DNA of 8,123 nucleotides, from contig JAJDEL010000744.1 in the NCBI GenBank assembly GCA_029259835.1, positions 1 to 8,123 on the forward strand, given 5' to 3'. The notes beneath the pieces are model-generated. The model made no database searches. It was not told where the DNA came from and saw only the letters and a program-made list of their open reading frames with translations. The stretch is from Planctomicrobium sp. (GTDB lineage: Bacteria > Planctomycetota > Planctomycetia > Planctomycetales > Planctomycetaceae). This document shows positions 1-6,260 of this stretch, one piece after another (positions within the stretch are counted from its first letter, which is position 1; each line of letters starts with the position of its first letter). A program made the translations under genes and the position numbers.

Positions 1-556
1 CAACCGCCGCATTGTGAAACCAAAAGATCAAAGACCCTTCCCTCTATTCTGCGATGGTGCCGGTGCTTTCATCATAACTCGCGGAACGCCTCACCAAGGT
101 CTGGTTTGTTATCAACTGGGATCAGATGGCAGTGGTGGCCCACTTCTAGACCGACCAGTAGGCGGAACCAATTCTCCCATCACAGCCGCAGCGATTGATG
201 CTGGAGGTCATTTCCTGAGAATGGATGGTCGCAGTGTCTTCAAGTGGGCAGTTCGAATGCTCGCAGATACGATTGAACTGGTCCTTGAAAAGAGCGGAAT
301 GACCGTTCACGACATCTCGCAGTTCGTACTGCATCAGGCGAACGTTCGCATCATCAACGCTGCCGCCGATCAACTGGGGATTCCTCAAGAGAAACTCTTC
401 GTGAATCTCGACCGCTACGGAAACACTTCGGCAGGTTCGATTCCCATCGCCCTCGACGAAGCCTGCCGCGAAGGCAAAATCCATCGTGGCGACGCGATCC
501 TCATGTGCGGCTTCGGTGCTGGGTTGACTTGGGGAACAGGAATCTTCCGCTGGTAG
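1..556 (+). CDS. fabH: Beta-ketoacyl-ACP synthase III (KAS III), 3' part
   Basis: This is the C-terminal part of FabH, which condenses acetyl-CoA with malonyl-ACP to start type II fatty-acid synthesis in the cytoplasm. The reading frame is open to the left edge (first whole codon at 2), so the GTG at 14 is internal and the N-terminal half with the catalytic cysteine lies outside the window. Counting from that GTG, the catalytic histidine is H107 in HQAN (codon 332-334) and the catalytic asparagine is N137 in RYGNTSAGS (codon 422-424). Their 30-residue spacing is that of E. coli FabH His244/Asn274. CDGAGA near the left edge and the C-terminal GFGAGLTWG are also family signatures. The ORF ends with TAG at 554-556. 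It is convergent with the methyltransferase gene, 52 bases away. A related KAS III-like enzyme is possible, but the C-terminal half fits FabH closely. Confidence 0.93.
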   Translation, partial: NRRIVKPKDQRPFPLFCDGAGAFIITRGTPHQGLVCYQLGSDGSGGPLLDRPVGGTNSPITAAAIDAGGHFLRMDGRSVFKWAVRMLADTIELVLEKSGMTVHDISQFVLHQANVRIINAAADQLGIPQEKLFVNLDRYGNTSAGSIPIALDEACREGKIHRGDAILMCGFGAGLTWGTGIFRW

Positions 557-580
557 GATTTTCTGTGCGAAAGAGTTTAG

Positions 581-601
581 CCGTACACTTCAAGTGTACG
601 G
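581..601. terminator. Perfect 10-bp inverted repeat between convergent genes
   Basis: CCGTACACTT (581-590) and AAGTGTACGG (592-601) are exact reverse complements around a single C. As RNA this gives about a 9-bp stem with a three-base loop from either strand. It lies 24 bases after the fabH stop and 7 bases beyond the stop of the opposing methyltransferase gene, where a bidirectional terminator or 3' mRNA-stabilising hairpin would sit. No T-run follows on either strand, so it is not a canonical intrinsic terminator. It could instead be a copy of a dispersed palindromic repeat. Confidence 0.5.
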
Positions 602-608
602 ACACGCA

Positions 609-1811
609 TCAACTCACACGGCAAAGAAACGCTTTCAAATAAGATGTTTCCAGGCAACTGGTCACAACCGGGTGGTCAGCAGCCTGCCCTCGCTCTTCAA
701 TAATTTGAACCATCCGCCCAGCTTCAAGTGCGGATCTGGCGATGATTTGCTGGAAGTCGTCGTGACTCACATGGCCTGAACAACTGCACGTCAGTAGCAC
801 TCCGTTCGGGTTGAGAAGTTCAATCGCCAATCGATTCATGCGCACGTAACCTTTGATCGCACGATTGAGTCCTCCGCGCGTTCGAGCCATTTTCGGAGGA
901 TCCAGAGCTATGAGATCATACTTCTCCCCACTCGCGAGGAGTTCTTCCAGAGCCTGAACGGCGTCGGACTGTTGGAATGTGATCTTCGAATCAAGGCCGT
1001 TCAATTCGGCATTCCGTTTTGCCATTTCTATCGCCGAGTGCGAAGAATCAATCGCATGCACTTGCTTGCAGTTCTCTTGCTTCGCTGCATTGAGGGCGAA
1101 GCTTCCTGTGTAGCAACAAATATCCAGAACCTTTGCACCGCCTGCAAACTTCGCAAATGCTTTCCGGTTCTCTCTTTGGTCGAAATAGAAGCCTGTCTTC
1201 TGACCTTCCACCAAGTCCACACCGAACTGCAAGCCATTCTCTTCGATGAACAACGGCCTCGGTGGTTGCTCTCCGGCAAGCAAGCCATCCTGAATTTCTA
1301 GCCCTTCGAGTTCTTTAATTCCTTTCTCAGTCCTCAACCAGATTCCTTTCGGAGACAGTTCAGCCTTTAAAATTTCGAGGATTTCAGCCTGACGCGTCAC
1401 GAAAGCGGCGCTGGTCCATTGGACGACAAGCCAGTCGTCAATGCGATCAACAATCAATCCGGAAAGTCCGTCGGATTCGCTGAAAATTAAACGACACGCC
1501 TTTAAGGCAGAGCTATCTGCGAAGAGTTTGCGGCGCAATTCGATGGCTGCTTTGATGCGTCCCTCCCAAAATTCCCGGTCCAGTGACTGCTCCTTCTCCC
1601 AGGAATAGAGTCGAACGCGAATTTTGCTTTGGGGGTTGTAGAGACCTCGCCCGATGAATTGCCCGTCATGGGTTTGCACAATAACTTCGGCCCCAACCTC
1701 GGGAGATGAGGTAATCGTTTTCATTGCCGTCGCATACATCCAGGGATGCCGACTGAAGAATGGCAGTGCCTTCTTCGGCTTGAGTGTTACTACTGGCAGT
1801 TGAGATTCCAT
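609..1811 (-). CDS. rlmI: RlmI-type 23S rRNA (cytosine-C5) methyltransferase
   Basis: This is a class I SAM-dependent methyltransferase of the RlmI family; E. coli RlmI makes m5C1962 in 23S rRNA. I start it at the ATG at 1809-1811, giving 400 residues against 396 in E. coli, with the conserved RHPWMY motif near the N-terminus. The open frame runs on to a GTG at 1883, but those 24 extra residues match nothing I recognise. Residues about 2-68 form a PUA-like RNA-binding domain. The linker carries SESDGLSGLIVDR and GQKTGFYFDQRENR (203-216). The Rossmann domain has SAM motif I VLDICCYTGSF (about 228-238), an acidic HAIDSS after the next strand, the DPPK motif (304-307) and TCSCSGHV (341-348), which carries the conserved active-site cysteine region. 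No clear Shine-Dalgarno precedes the start. The next plus-strand gene is divergent. Family is certain; the exact target base is inferred from homology. Confidence 0.9.
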   Translation of the reverse strand: MESQLPVVTLKPKKALPFFSRHPWMYATAMKTITSSPEVGAEVIVQTHDGQFIGRGLYNPQSKIRVRLYSWEKEQSLDREFWEGRIKAAIELRRKLFADSSALKACRLIFSESDGLSGLIVDRIDDWLVVQWTSAAFVTRQAEILEILKAELSPKGIWLRTEKGIKELEGLEIQDGLLAGEQPPRPLFIEENGLQFGVDLVEGQKTGFYFDQRENRKAFAKFAGGAKVLDICCYTGSFALNAAKQENCKQVHAIDSSHSAIEMAKRNAELNGLDSKITFQQSDAVQALEELLASGEKYDLIALDPPKMARTRGGLNRAIKGYVRMNRLAIELLNPNGVLLTCSCSGHVSHDDFQQIIARSALEAGRMVQIIEERGQAADHPVVTSCLETSYLKAFLCRVS

Positions 1812-2118
1812 AGTTATAAAAGTCGCTTTATGTGTGTTGAGGTTACGATTCGTAAGGATATCGATTGTCAGCAGCATCCGCACGAAGTTTGATAAACCGT
1901 CTCAGAAATGCGACGACAGCCTACCACTGACGCTGGAATTCGAATCCCAAACGTCACCCACCCTACCTCTGAGAGCGTGTCGCGAAACGTCCTCGTTAGA
2001 CTGATCTTGCCTCTTTTTCAAGAGATATCATAGATTCCGGTGTGGAAGGTGTCTGGCGATTCGCTGGCATTTTCTTATCACCTCACCTGTTCATCCACTC
2101 AAGCTGGCAAGGATGCCG
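1812..2118. promoter_or_regulatory. Divergent intergenic region, no gene seen
   Basis: About 300 bases separate the starts of two divergent genes, so promoters for both should lie here. I see no convincing ORF or RNA gene. On the plus strand, TTGCCT (2007-2012) and TAGATT (2031-2036) stand 18 bases apart, and TATCAT at 2026-2031 resembles a -10 box, but neither makes a strong sigma-70 promoter. A small hairpin CTCTT/AAGAG (2011-2024) overlaps them. Near the middle is the inverted repeat at 1928-1956, listed separately. No good promoter was found for the minus-strand gene. Confidence 0.4.
1928..1956. repeat. Imperfect 29-bp inverted repeat in divergent promoter region
   Basis: Outer arms TGACG (1928-1932) and CGTCA (1952-1956), middle arms TGG (1934-1936) and CCA (1947-1949), and the central palindrome ATTCGAAT (1938-1945) are complementary in nested order, interrupted by an A/C mismatch and a 1-versus-2 base bulge. 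The centre is about 130 bases from the methyltransferase start and about 175 bases from the membrane-protein start. This could be a dyad binding site for a regulator of both genes, a hairpin, or a remnant of a dispersed repeat. No function is demonstrated. Confidence 0.4.
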
Positions 2119-2121
2119 ATG
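2108..2121 (+). promoter_or_regulatory. Ribosome-binding site deciding between two ATG starts
   Basis: AAGGA (2109-2113) is followed after five bases by ATG at 2119-2121. The upstream ATG at 2113 overlaps the AAGGA itself, so it could not use it. This favours the downstream ATG, two codons later. Confidence 0.5.
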
Positions 2122-5100
2122 AATCGCTTGCGTGCTCTCCAAAAATTTGTTCGTCCCTCTCTTCCAAGTCTCGGCCACTGGGCTGCTGGAATCGCGATGG
2201 GGACACTCTTCCTGACGATCTTTTCAAGACTGCGACTCGCATTCGGAGCATCGACTGATGTGACGATTGCTGTGTTGCTGACCTTTGTTCTCGCGTCGCT
2301 GGCATCTATTTCGTTCATTAGAAATTCGAGCCGTCTCGTGACGCTGGCAGCGTTTTGGGTGATCGCCATCTGGACGGTTCTACAACCGGCGGTTCTCGAC
2401 ATTTCGCTCAATTCGATTCACCAGTTCTCATTGATGCAGCTGACGTCTCACGCAACCCGATTTGGGATCACGTTTGCGATTGTTATCGCATCGTTATTTC
2501 CATTTGCCTTTGGGACAGTCGCCATTCTTTTGCAGCCGACGCAGCGACGGAGCGCTCTTGTCGGTGGTATCGCCACGTCGCTCTTTCTGGTCCCGACGTT
2601 ACTCGGACTTTCTATCTCGCCAAATGTGGCAATGTGGCTTGCAGTCTCTGGTGCGGTTTTGTCTGGGGCCTATGCTTATCTCAACGGGAGTCGACCTGGA
2701 GCTTCCGGCGAGTTTGTTAGCTCTGAAGGAAACCACAAGCACTGGATTGAAAAGATTACCCTCTCTTTCATGATTGGGTTTGCGTTTGCAATTGCAACTT
2801 TCGTCGGACAGCAACTCATTCTGAAGAACCTCGTCGCAGAGCTTGCCACCATCGGGGGATTGCTCGCTGGTCTGGCGTGTGGAAGTCTTCTGTCAAAAAA
2901 ATTTAAGACGAGAATTCCCTGGTCAGAGTCGCTCAGATGGATGTCTCTGGCAGCATGGGGAGCGATCATCGTTTTGTCGTACCCAACGATGACTTATCTC
3001 GCACTGCATGAGACGATCTGGATTTCCAACACCTTCCTTCTATTTATTTCTCGCGCGGCACTCCTGACTGTCCTGACTCTACCGCTCGGCATCATTTTAA
3101 GAACTTCATCGAGTCGGCAAACATTAAATTCTGCGGACTACTTCGCCAAAATTCTGGGTTTCACTTCGGGATTCACAATCGCGATTTGGAGTGGAATTTC
3201 GCCAGCGCTTGCCGTCGTGAGTTTAGTTCTTGCTGCTTCCGCAATCGCTGCATTCTCATTCTGGAAGTCTGACGTGAAACTTCCAGTCTTATGGAGCCGA
3301 CGATTCGTGTTGGCCGCTGTTGTAGGAGTGATTGTTTGCGGTTTCTTGTTTCGACACAGACTTGATCCATCGAAATCTGAGAAACTGGTCTTCTCAGGCA
3401 ACGCTTTTGCTGCGGTTCGTAATGGGGTCGATTGGTCGACACTTCAATGGATGGATGATGGACGTCTTGCGAACGAATACTCCACTCTCGAAGGTCGGTT
3501 GAGTTTTTGGAAACAACGCGGCTCGCAAGCACTGGTTCGAGAGAACGGATTGGTTACAGAAATCCGCTCGACAAATTCCGCGGTTTTCCCTATGAATGCT
3601 TCGGAAGTGATTCCAGGATTGTTTCCATTGATTGCTCACCCGACAGCTGAACACGTTCTCGTTTTAGGAATGCACTCCACGACTCTACACACCTGTGAAT
3701 CGTACCCATTACATTCCGTGACTGTGATTGAAGATTCGTCATTCTTTGACGAAATTCAGTCATGGGCGACATCATTTCTCTCTGAAACTTCGCAATTTCG
3801 TTTTATCAATGCCGATCTTCGAATGGCTCTCAAAGCGTCTCACACGCAGCCATACGATGTGATCATCGCCCCGCAGGTCGCTTCGGCAACGACCGCAGGA
3901 GCGTCTGAGTTAACACAGGAGTTCTACCTTGACTCACGTCGTTTACTCGCCCCTGGCGGTATCTTTTGCCAGCGTCTTCCCTATTACGACTTGGGTCCGG
4001 AGACTGTTCGTGAAATCGCTGCAACGTTGAAATCTGTTTACCCGCAGGTTCTTGTTGTTGGTTCTGTTCAAGGTGAAACTTTACTGGTTGGTTCACTTCA
4101 ATCGGAACCACTCGTGACCAAAGAACTTGTCGGTCGAATGCAATTACCGCAAGCGCGATATCTTTTGAGTGAACTGGGTTGGGACTGGTCGATTCCTGCG
4201 AGTCAGGGAGCGCTGGATGACTCCGCAGTCACAAAGTGGATCGCTGAAACACATACGCCATTTTCATCGCGTCACCACGATCTTCTCTTCAAACTTCCAG
4301 CGGAAGTCGCTCGTTGGGCCACGAAATCTCAACTCACTGCATCTGAACTTGCGAAGCAGGGAATGGCTCTGGGCGGTTACCTTGGCGAAGGTGACGAAAG
4401 CCTCGACATTTCTCAACGACTGGAAGACAGTACAATCGCTCAGAAAATCTTGAACGAACATCCAGATGACATCTGGAGCTATCGCGCTGCATTAAAAGAA
4501 CAGCTTTCGAAGCGTCCCCGCGCAAAAATCATGCAGGTCAAACACGAAGGCTTAGCACGACGACTGCATCCAGATGACCAACGCCGAAAAGCCTACCTCG
4601 TCACGTTGAGTAAACTCGCAAAGTCCGAGACACCAACACTTCAGATGGTCGACAGCTTGGTGCAGTTCCGTCAACCATTTGACCCGCTCATGGGAACGTT
4701 TGTCAGCTACGAAGCGGTCCATCAACTCAGGCGTGTCGATAAAAAAAACAGAGGCGATGCAGAAGCAAAGTCAGCAGAACTGAATCATTTGCTGTATTCG
4801 ATTTACTTCTCGTCCGCTGGCGACAAGTCCGTCCGCAATGTGTGTGAGGCGATCTTGATTCTACACGAACATCCCGAAGTGACATCAAGCGACGAAGATC
4901 GTTGGGACCAATTGAATGGGCTTGTCGAAATTCTCCGTCACCGCTGGTATCTCAGACTTCATGATAAAACACGGCAATCGAAGTACGAGACCATCGATAC
5001 AGAAAGAAGTATCGGCGCTGTGCGAAAGGCTATCAATGATCTTGAGGAGCTCGCTTCCAGAGCAAATGTGAGTGAAAGCGATTGGCAGATTAGAAGTGAA

Positions 5101-5187
5101 TTCATTCAAGAAAATCTATCGCGCCCGCTCAAGCAGCACCGCAGCAAACAACTTCGCCGCTACCAGATCAACCCGCAAGTTCAGTAA
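2119..5187 (+). CDS. Polytopic membrane protein with degenerate spermidine-synthase-like domain
   Basis: This is a protein of about 1022 residues in three parts; automated starts may be placed at 2113 (1024 residues). Residues 1 to about 415 contain about 12-13 hydrophobic spans separated by short loops, resembling the membrane half of MFS/spermidine-synthase fusion proteins. Residues about 428-720 resemble a SpeE-type Rossmann domain: HVLVLGMHST (512-521) sits at the SAM-binding strand, SVTVIED follows at the second strand, then NADLRMAL at the usual DGR position, YDVIIAP (579-585), and LLAPGGIFCQRL. The glycine-rich loop and the catalytic aspartate normally after YDVII are missing (Ala-Pro instead), so polyamine synthesis is unlikely. 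Residues about 735-1022 are charged and apparently helical, possibly solenoid-like, with no motif I recognise. The substrate, and whether it binds a nucleotide, are unknown. It is divergent from rlmI, and its stop lies 10 bases from the stop of the opposing gene. Confidence 0.8.
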   Translation: MNRLRALQKFVRPSLPSLGHWAAGIAMGTLFLTIFSRLRLAFGASTDVTIAVLLTFVLASLASISFIRNSSRLVTLAAFWVIAIWTVLQPAVLDISLNSIHQFSLMQLTSHATRFGITFAIVIASLFPFAFGTVAILLQPTQRRSALVGGIATSLFLVPTLLGLSISPNVAMWLAVSGAVLSGAYAYLNGSRPGASGEFVSSEGNHKHWIEKITLSFMIGFAFAIATFVGQQLILKNLVAELATIGGLLAGLACGSLLSKKFKTRIPWSESLRWMSLAAWGAIIVLSYPTMTYLALHETIWISNTFLLFISRAALLTVLTLPLGIILRTSSSRQTLNSADYFAKILGFTSGFTIAIWSGISPALAVVSLVLAASAIAAFSFWKSDVKLPVLWSRRFVLAAVVGVIVCGFLFRHRLDPSKSEKLVFSGNAFAAVRNGVDWSTLQWMDDGRLANEYSTLEGRLSFWKQRGSQALVRENGLVTEIRSTNSAVFPMNASEVIPGLFPLIAHPTAEHVLVLGMHSTTLHTCESYPLHSVTVIEDSSFFDEIQSWATSFLSETSQFRFINADLRMALKASHTQPYDVIIAPQVASATTAGASELTQEFYLDSRRLLAPGGIFCQRLPYYDLGPETVREIAATLKSVYPQVLVVGSVQGETLLVGSLQSEPLVTKELVGRMQLPQARYLLSELGWDWSIPASQGALDDSAVTKWIAETHTPFSSRHHDLLFKLPAEVARWATKSQLTASELAKQGMALGGYLGEGDESLDISQRLEDSTIAQKILNEHPDDIWSYRAALKEQLSKRPRAKIMQVKHEGLARRLHPDDQRRKAYLVTLSKLAKSETPTLQMVDSLVQFRQPFDPLMGTFVSYEAVHQLRRVDKKNRGDAEAKSAELNHLLYSIYFSSAGDKSVRNVCEAILILHEHPEVTSSDEDRWDQLNGLVEILRHRWYLRLHDKTRQSKYETIDTERSIGAVRKAINDLEELASRANVSESDWQIRSEFIQENLSRPLKQHRSKQLRRYQINPQVQ

Positions 5188-5197
5188 ACGAACGCAA

Positions 5198-6040
5198 CTA
5201 CTGAGTTTTCGGGATCTCATCAAACTCAGGGACATTTTCGTCCAGGCGTTTCTTTTGAGCGGCAAGAACTCGCTTTCGGTCTGATCTCTGAACAAGAATG
5301 AGACCGAGAATCAGCACGGCGAAGACAATTCCTATTGCCCCATAGACTACAGGACCCTCCAGCCCGGTACTGGCGGACGGTACAGGGCGAACAGAAACCG
5401 TTTTCGCCAAAATGAGCGGAGCTTTGCGAGTTCGGTCATCACTGGATGGATACCAATACACTTTCAGAAAATATCCTGACACGGTCACACGATCAATTAA
5501 CTCTCCACCGATCGGAAGATTCTCAGGTTTTTCGAGGAACACGATAGTCGCGGGATGTGATTGGGAATCTTCCGTGAAGAGAGTCGATTCGTAAAGCTTC
5601 TTGATTCCAAATTCGTTCTCCAAAGCATCAAACTCGAGAGTTTGTAGAACGTGACCTTTCAACCGAACCGGTTTGCCACGATATGCTTTCGGATTTCGAA
5701 TCATGTCCACAAACGTCGGCAACTTCGTGAGGTCTTTCCGAGTTGCGGTGAATTTTTTCGCGGCGTCAGTCAATTCATTTGGCGCTTGCTGGTTGGCAAG
5801 GTCGAGTAATCTGTAATAAGCCGGGTTGTCCTCCGGATTGAGCGGACAGTCATCACGAACAACCGAAAGGGCAAGGGGATCCTCGATGTCCAAAACTTCC
5901 TGATTCGGCGACGAAGATATTTCGACGTCTTGTGCAACGACGATGCTCTCCAGCAAGCAGGAACAGACGATCAATACCATGCAGAGTCTGCCGACCACGC
6001 AAGGACGACCAATGGGGTTGGTTCGAAATTGAATTGACAT
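5198..6040 (-). CDS. Secreted, C-terminally anchored envelope protein, function unknown
   Basis: I start this at the ATG at 6038-6040, giving 280 residues. This leaves a clean signal peptide: a basic n-region with GRPCVVGR, hydrophobic LCMVLIVCSCLL, and a likely signal peptidase I site after VVA at residue 36. The frame extends to 6199, but that extension runs through a palindromic repeat and a candidate -10 box and does not look coding. The mature part begins with an acidic stretch and a helical segment. Residues about 112-218 then alternate polar and hydrophobic positions as in a small beta-barrel; PKAYRGKPVRLKGHV and the later RVTVSGYFLKVYWY look OB-fold-like. A single span at about 230-250 (VVYGAIGIVFAVLILGLILV) precedes a charged tail of about 30 residues, probably cytoplasmic. 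This predicts a type I membrane protein facing the periplasm. I do not recognise the family; the OB-like fold is inference. It is 220 bases downstream of the transporter on the same strand. Confidence 0.75.
   Translation of the reverse strand: MSIQFRTNPIGRPCVVGRLCMVLIVCSCLLESIVVAQDVEISSSPNQEVLDIEDPLALSVVRDDCPLNPEDNPAYYRLLDLANQQAPNELTDAAKKFTATRKDLTKLPTFVDMIRNPKAYRGKPVRLKGHVLQTLEFDALENEFGIKKLYESTLFTEDSQSHPATIVFLEKPENLPIGGELIDRVTVSGYFLKVYWYPSSDDRTRKAPLILAKTVSVRPVPSASTGLEGPVVYGAIGIVFAVLILGLILVQRSDRKRVLAAQKKRLDENVPEFDEIPKTQ
5201..5229. terminator. 8-bp inverted repeat at convergent gene ends
   Basis: CTGAGTTT (5201-5208) and AAACTCAG (5222-5229) are exact reverse complements with a 13-base loop. 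They start 14 bases after the stop of the plus-strand membrane-protein gene, inside the last codons of the opposing gene. The gap between the two stops is only 10 bases, so any terminator for the plus-strand gene must overlap the other coding region, and this is the only candidate I see. No T-run follows, and the loop is long. Confidence 0.3.
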
Positions 6041-6092
6041 CTGCGATCCGACTCTCGAATGAAACAAACTTTCCTGTGAGCACTGTAGAACA

Positions 6093-6122
6093 ATCATACG
6101 ATTTGCAATTGCTGTGGGACAA
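6093..6122 (-). promoter_or_regulatory. Candidate sigma-70 promoter for the envelope-protein gene
   Basis: Read on the minus strand, TTGTCC (6117-6122) and TATGAT (6093-6098) are separated by 18 bases. They match the -35 and -10 consensus at 4 and 5 of 6 positions. Transcription would start near 6086, leaving a leader of about 45 bases before the ATG at 6040. This agrees with choosing the shorter start, since an alternative ATG at 6097 overlaps the -10 box. Confidence 0.3.
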
Positions 6123-6126
6123 ATAA

Positions 6127-6191
6127 ATCTGCGTCCTTCTCGGAAATCTGCGGATTTCATTTTGTCCGCAGATGACGCAGATATTCGCAGA
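6127..6191. repeat. Compound palindromic repeat of CTGCG/CGCAG units
   Basis: Four nine-base arms form two nested inverted repeats: ATCTGCGTC (6127-6135) with GACGCAGAT (6174-6182), and ATCTGCGGA (6146-6154) with TCCGCAGAT (6165-6173). The inner pair forms a 9-bp stem with a 10-base loop; the two right-hand arms are adjacent, while the left arms are 10 bases apart. A further partial unit, TCGCAGA, follows at 6185-6191. The element lies between the stop of the transporter gene and the promoter region of the next minus-strand gene. This is the position and form of REP/BIME-like extragenic repeats, and a 3' end-forming or mRNA-stabilising role for the transporter transcript is plausible. Confidence 0.65.
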
Positions 6192-6260
6192 GAGTTCAAT
6201 GGTTGCAGAGCTTGAAAGAAGACGCACTGAAAGTCCCGCCGATAAACACTGATGAATTCG

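Noticed and set aside
146..484. 112-codon minus-strand ORF antisense to fabH
   Set aside because: The plus-strand frame carries the conserved KAS III active site; the antisense frame has no recognisable motif.
594..779. Small plus-strand ORF of 61 codons
   Set aside because: It starts inside the intergenic palindrome and runs antisense through the 3' end of rlmI; no recognisable product.
1931..1960. tRNA T-arm-like sequence around ATTCGAATCC
   Set aside because: The flanking bases do not form a 5-bp T stem, and no anticodon or acceptor stem of the right spacing is present; an imperfect dyad explains it better.
3173..3532. 119-codon minus-strand ORF antisense to the large membrane protein
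   Set aside because: It has low-complexity, Arg/Gln/Ser-rich content typical of antisense shadows, with no independent start signal seen.
2113..5187. Functional spermidine synthase
   Set aside because: The glycine-rich SAM loop and the catalytic Asp are absent, so the enzymatic name would over-state the evidence.
6041..6199. N-terminal extension of the envelope protein to an ATG at 6199
   Set aside because: It runs through the compound palindromic repeat and a candidate -10 box, and it would bury the clear signal peptide 53 residues into the protein.
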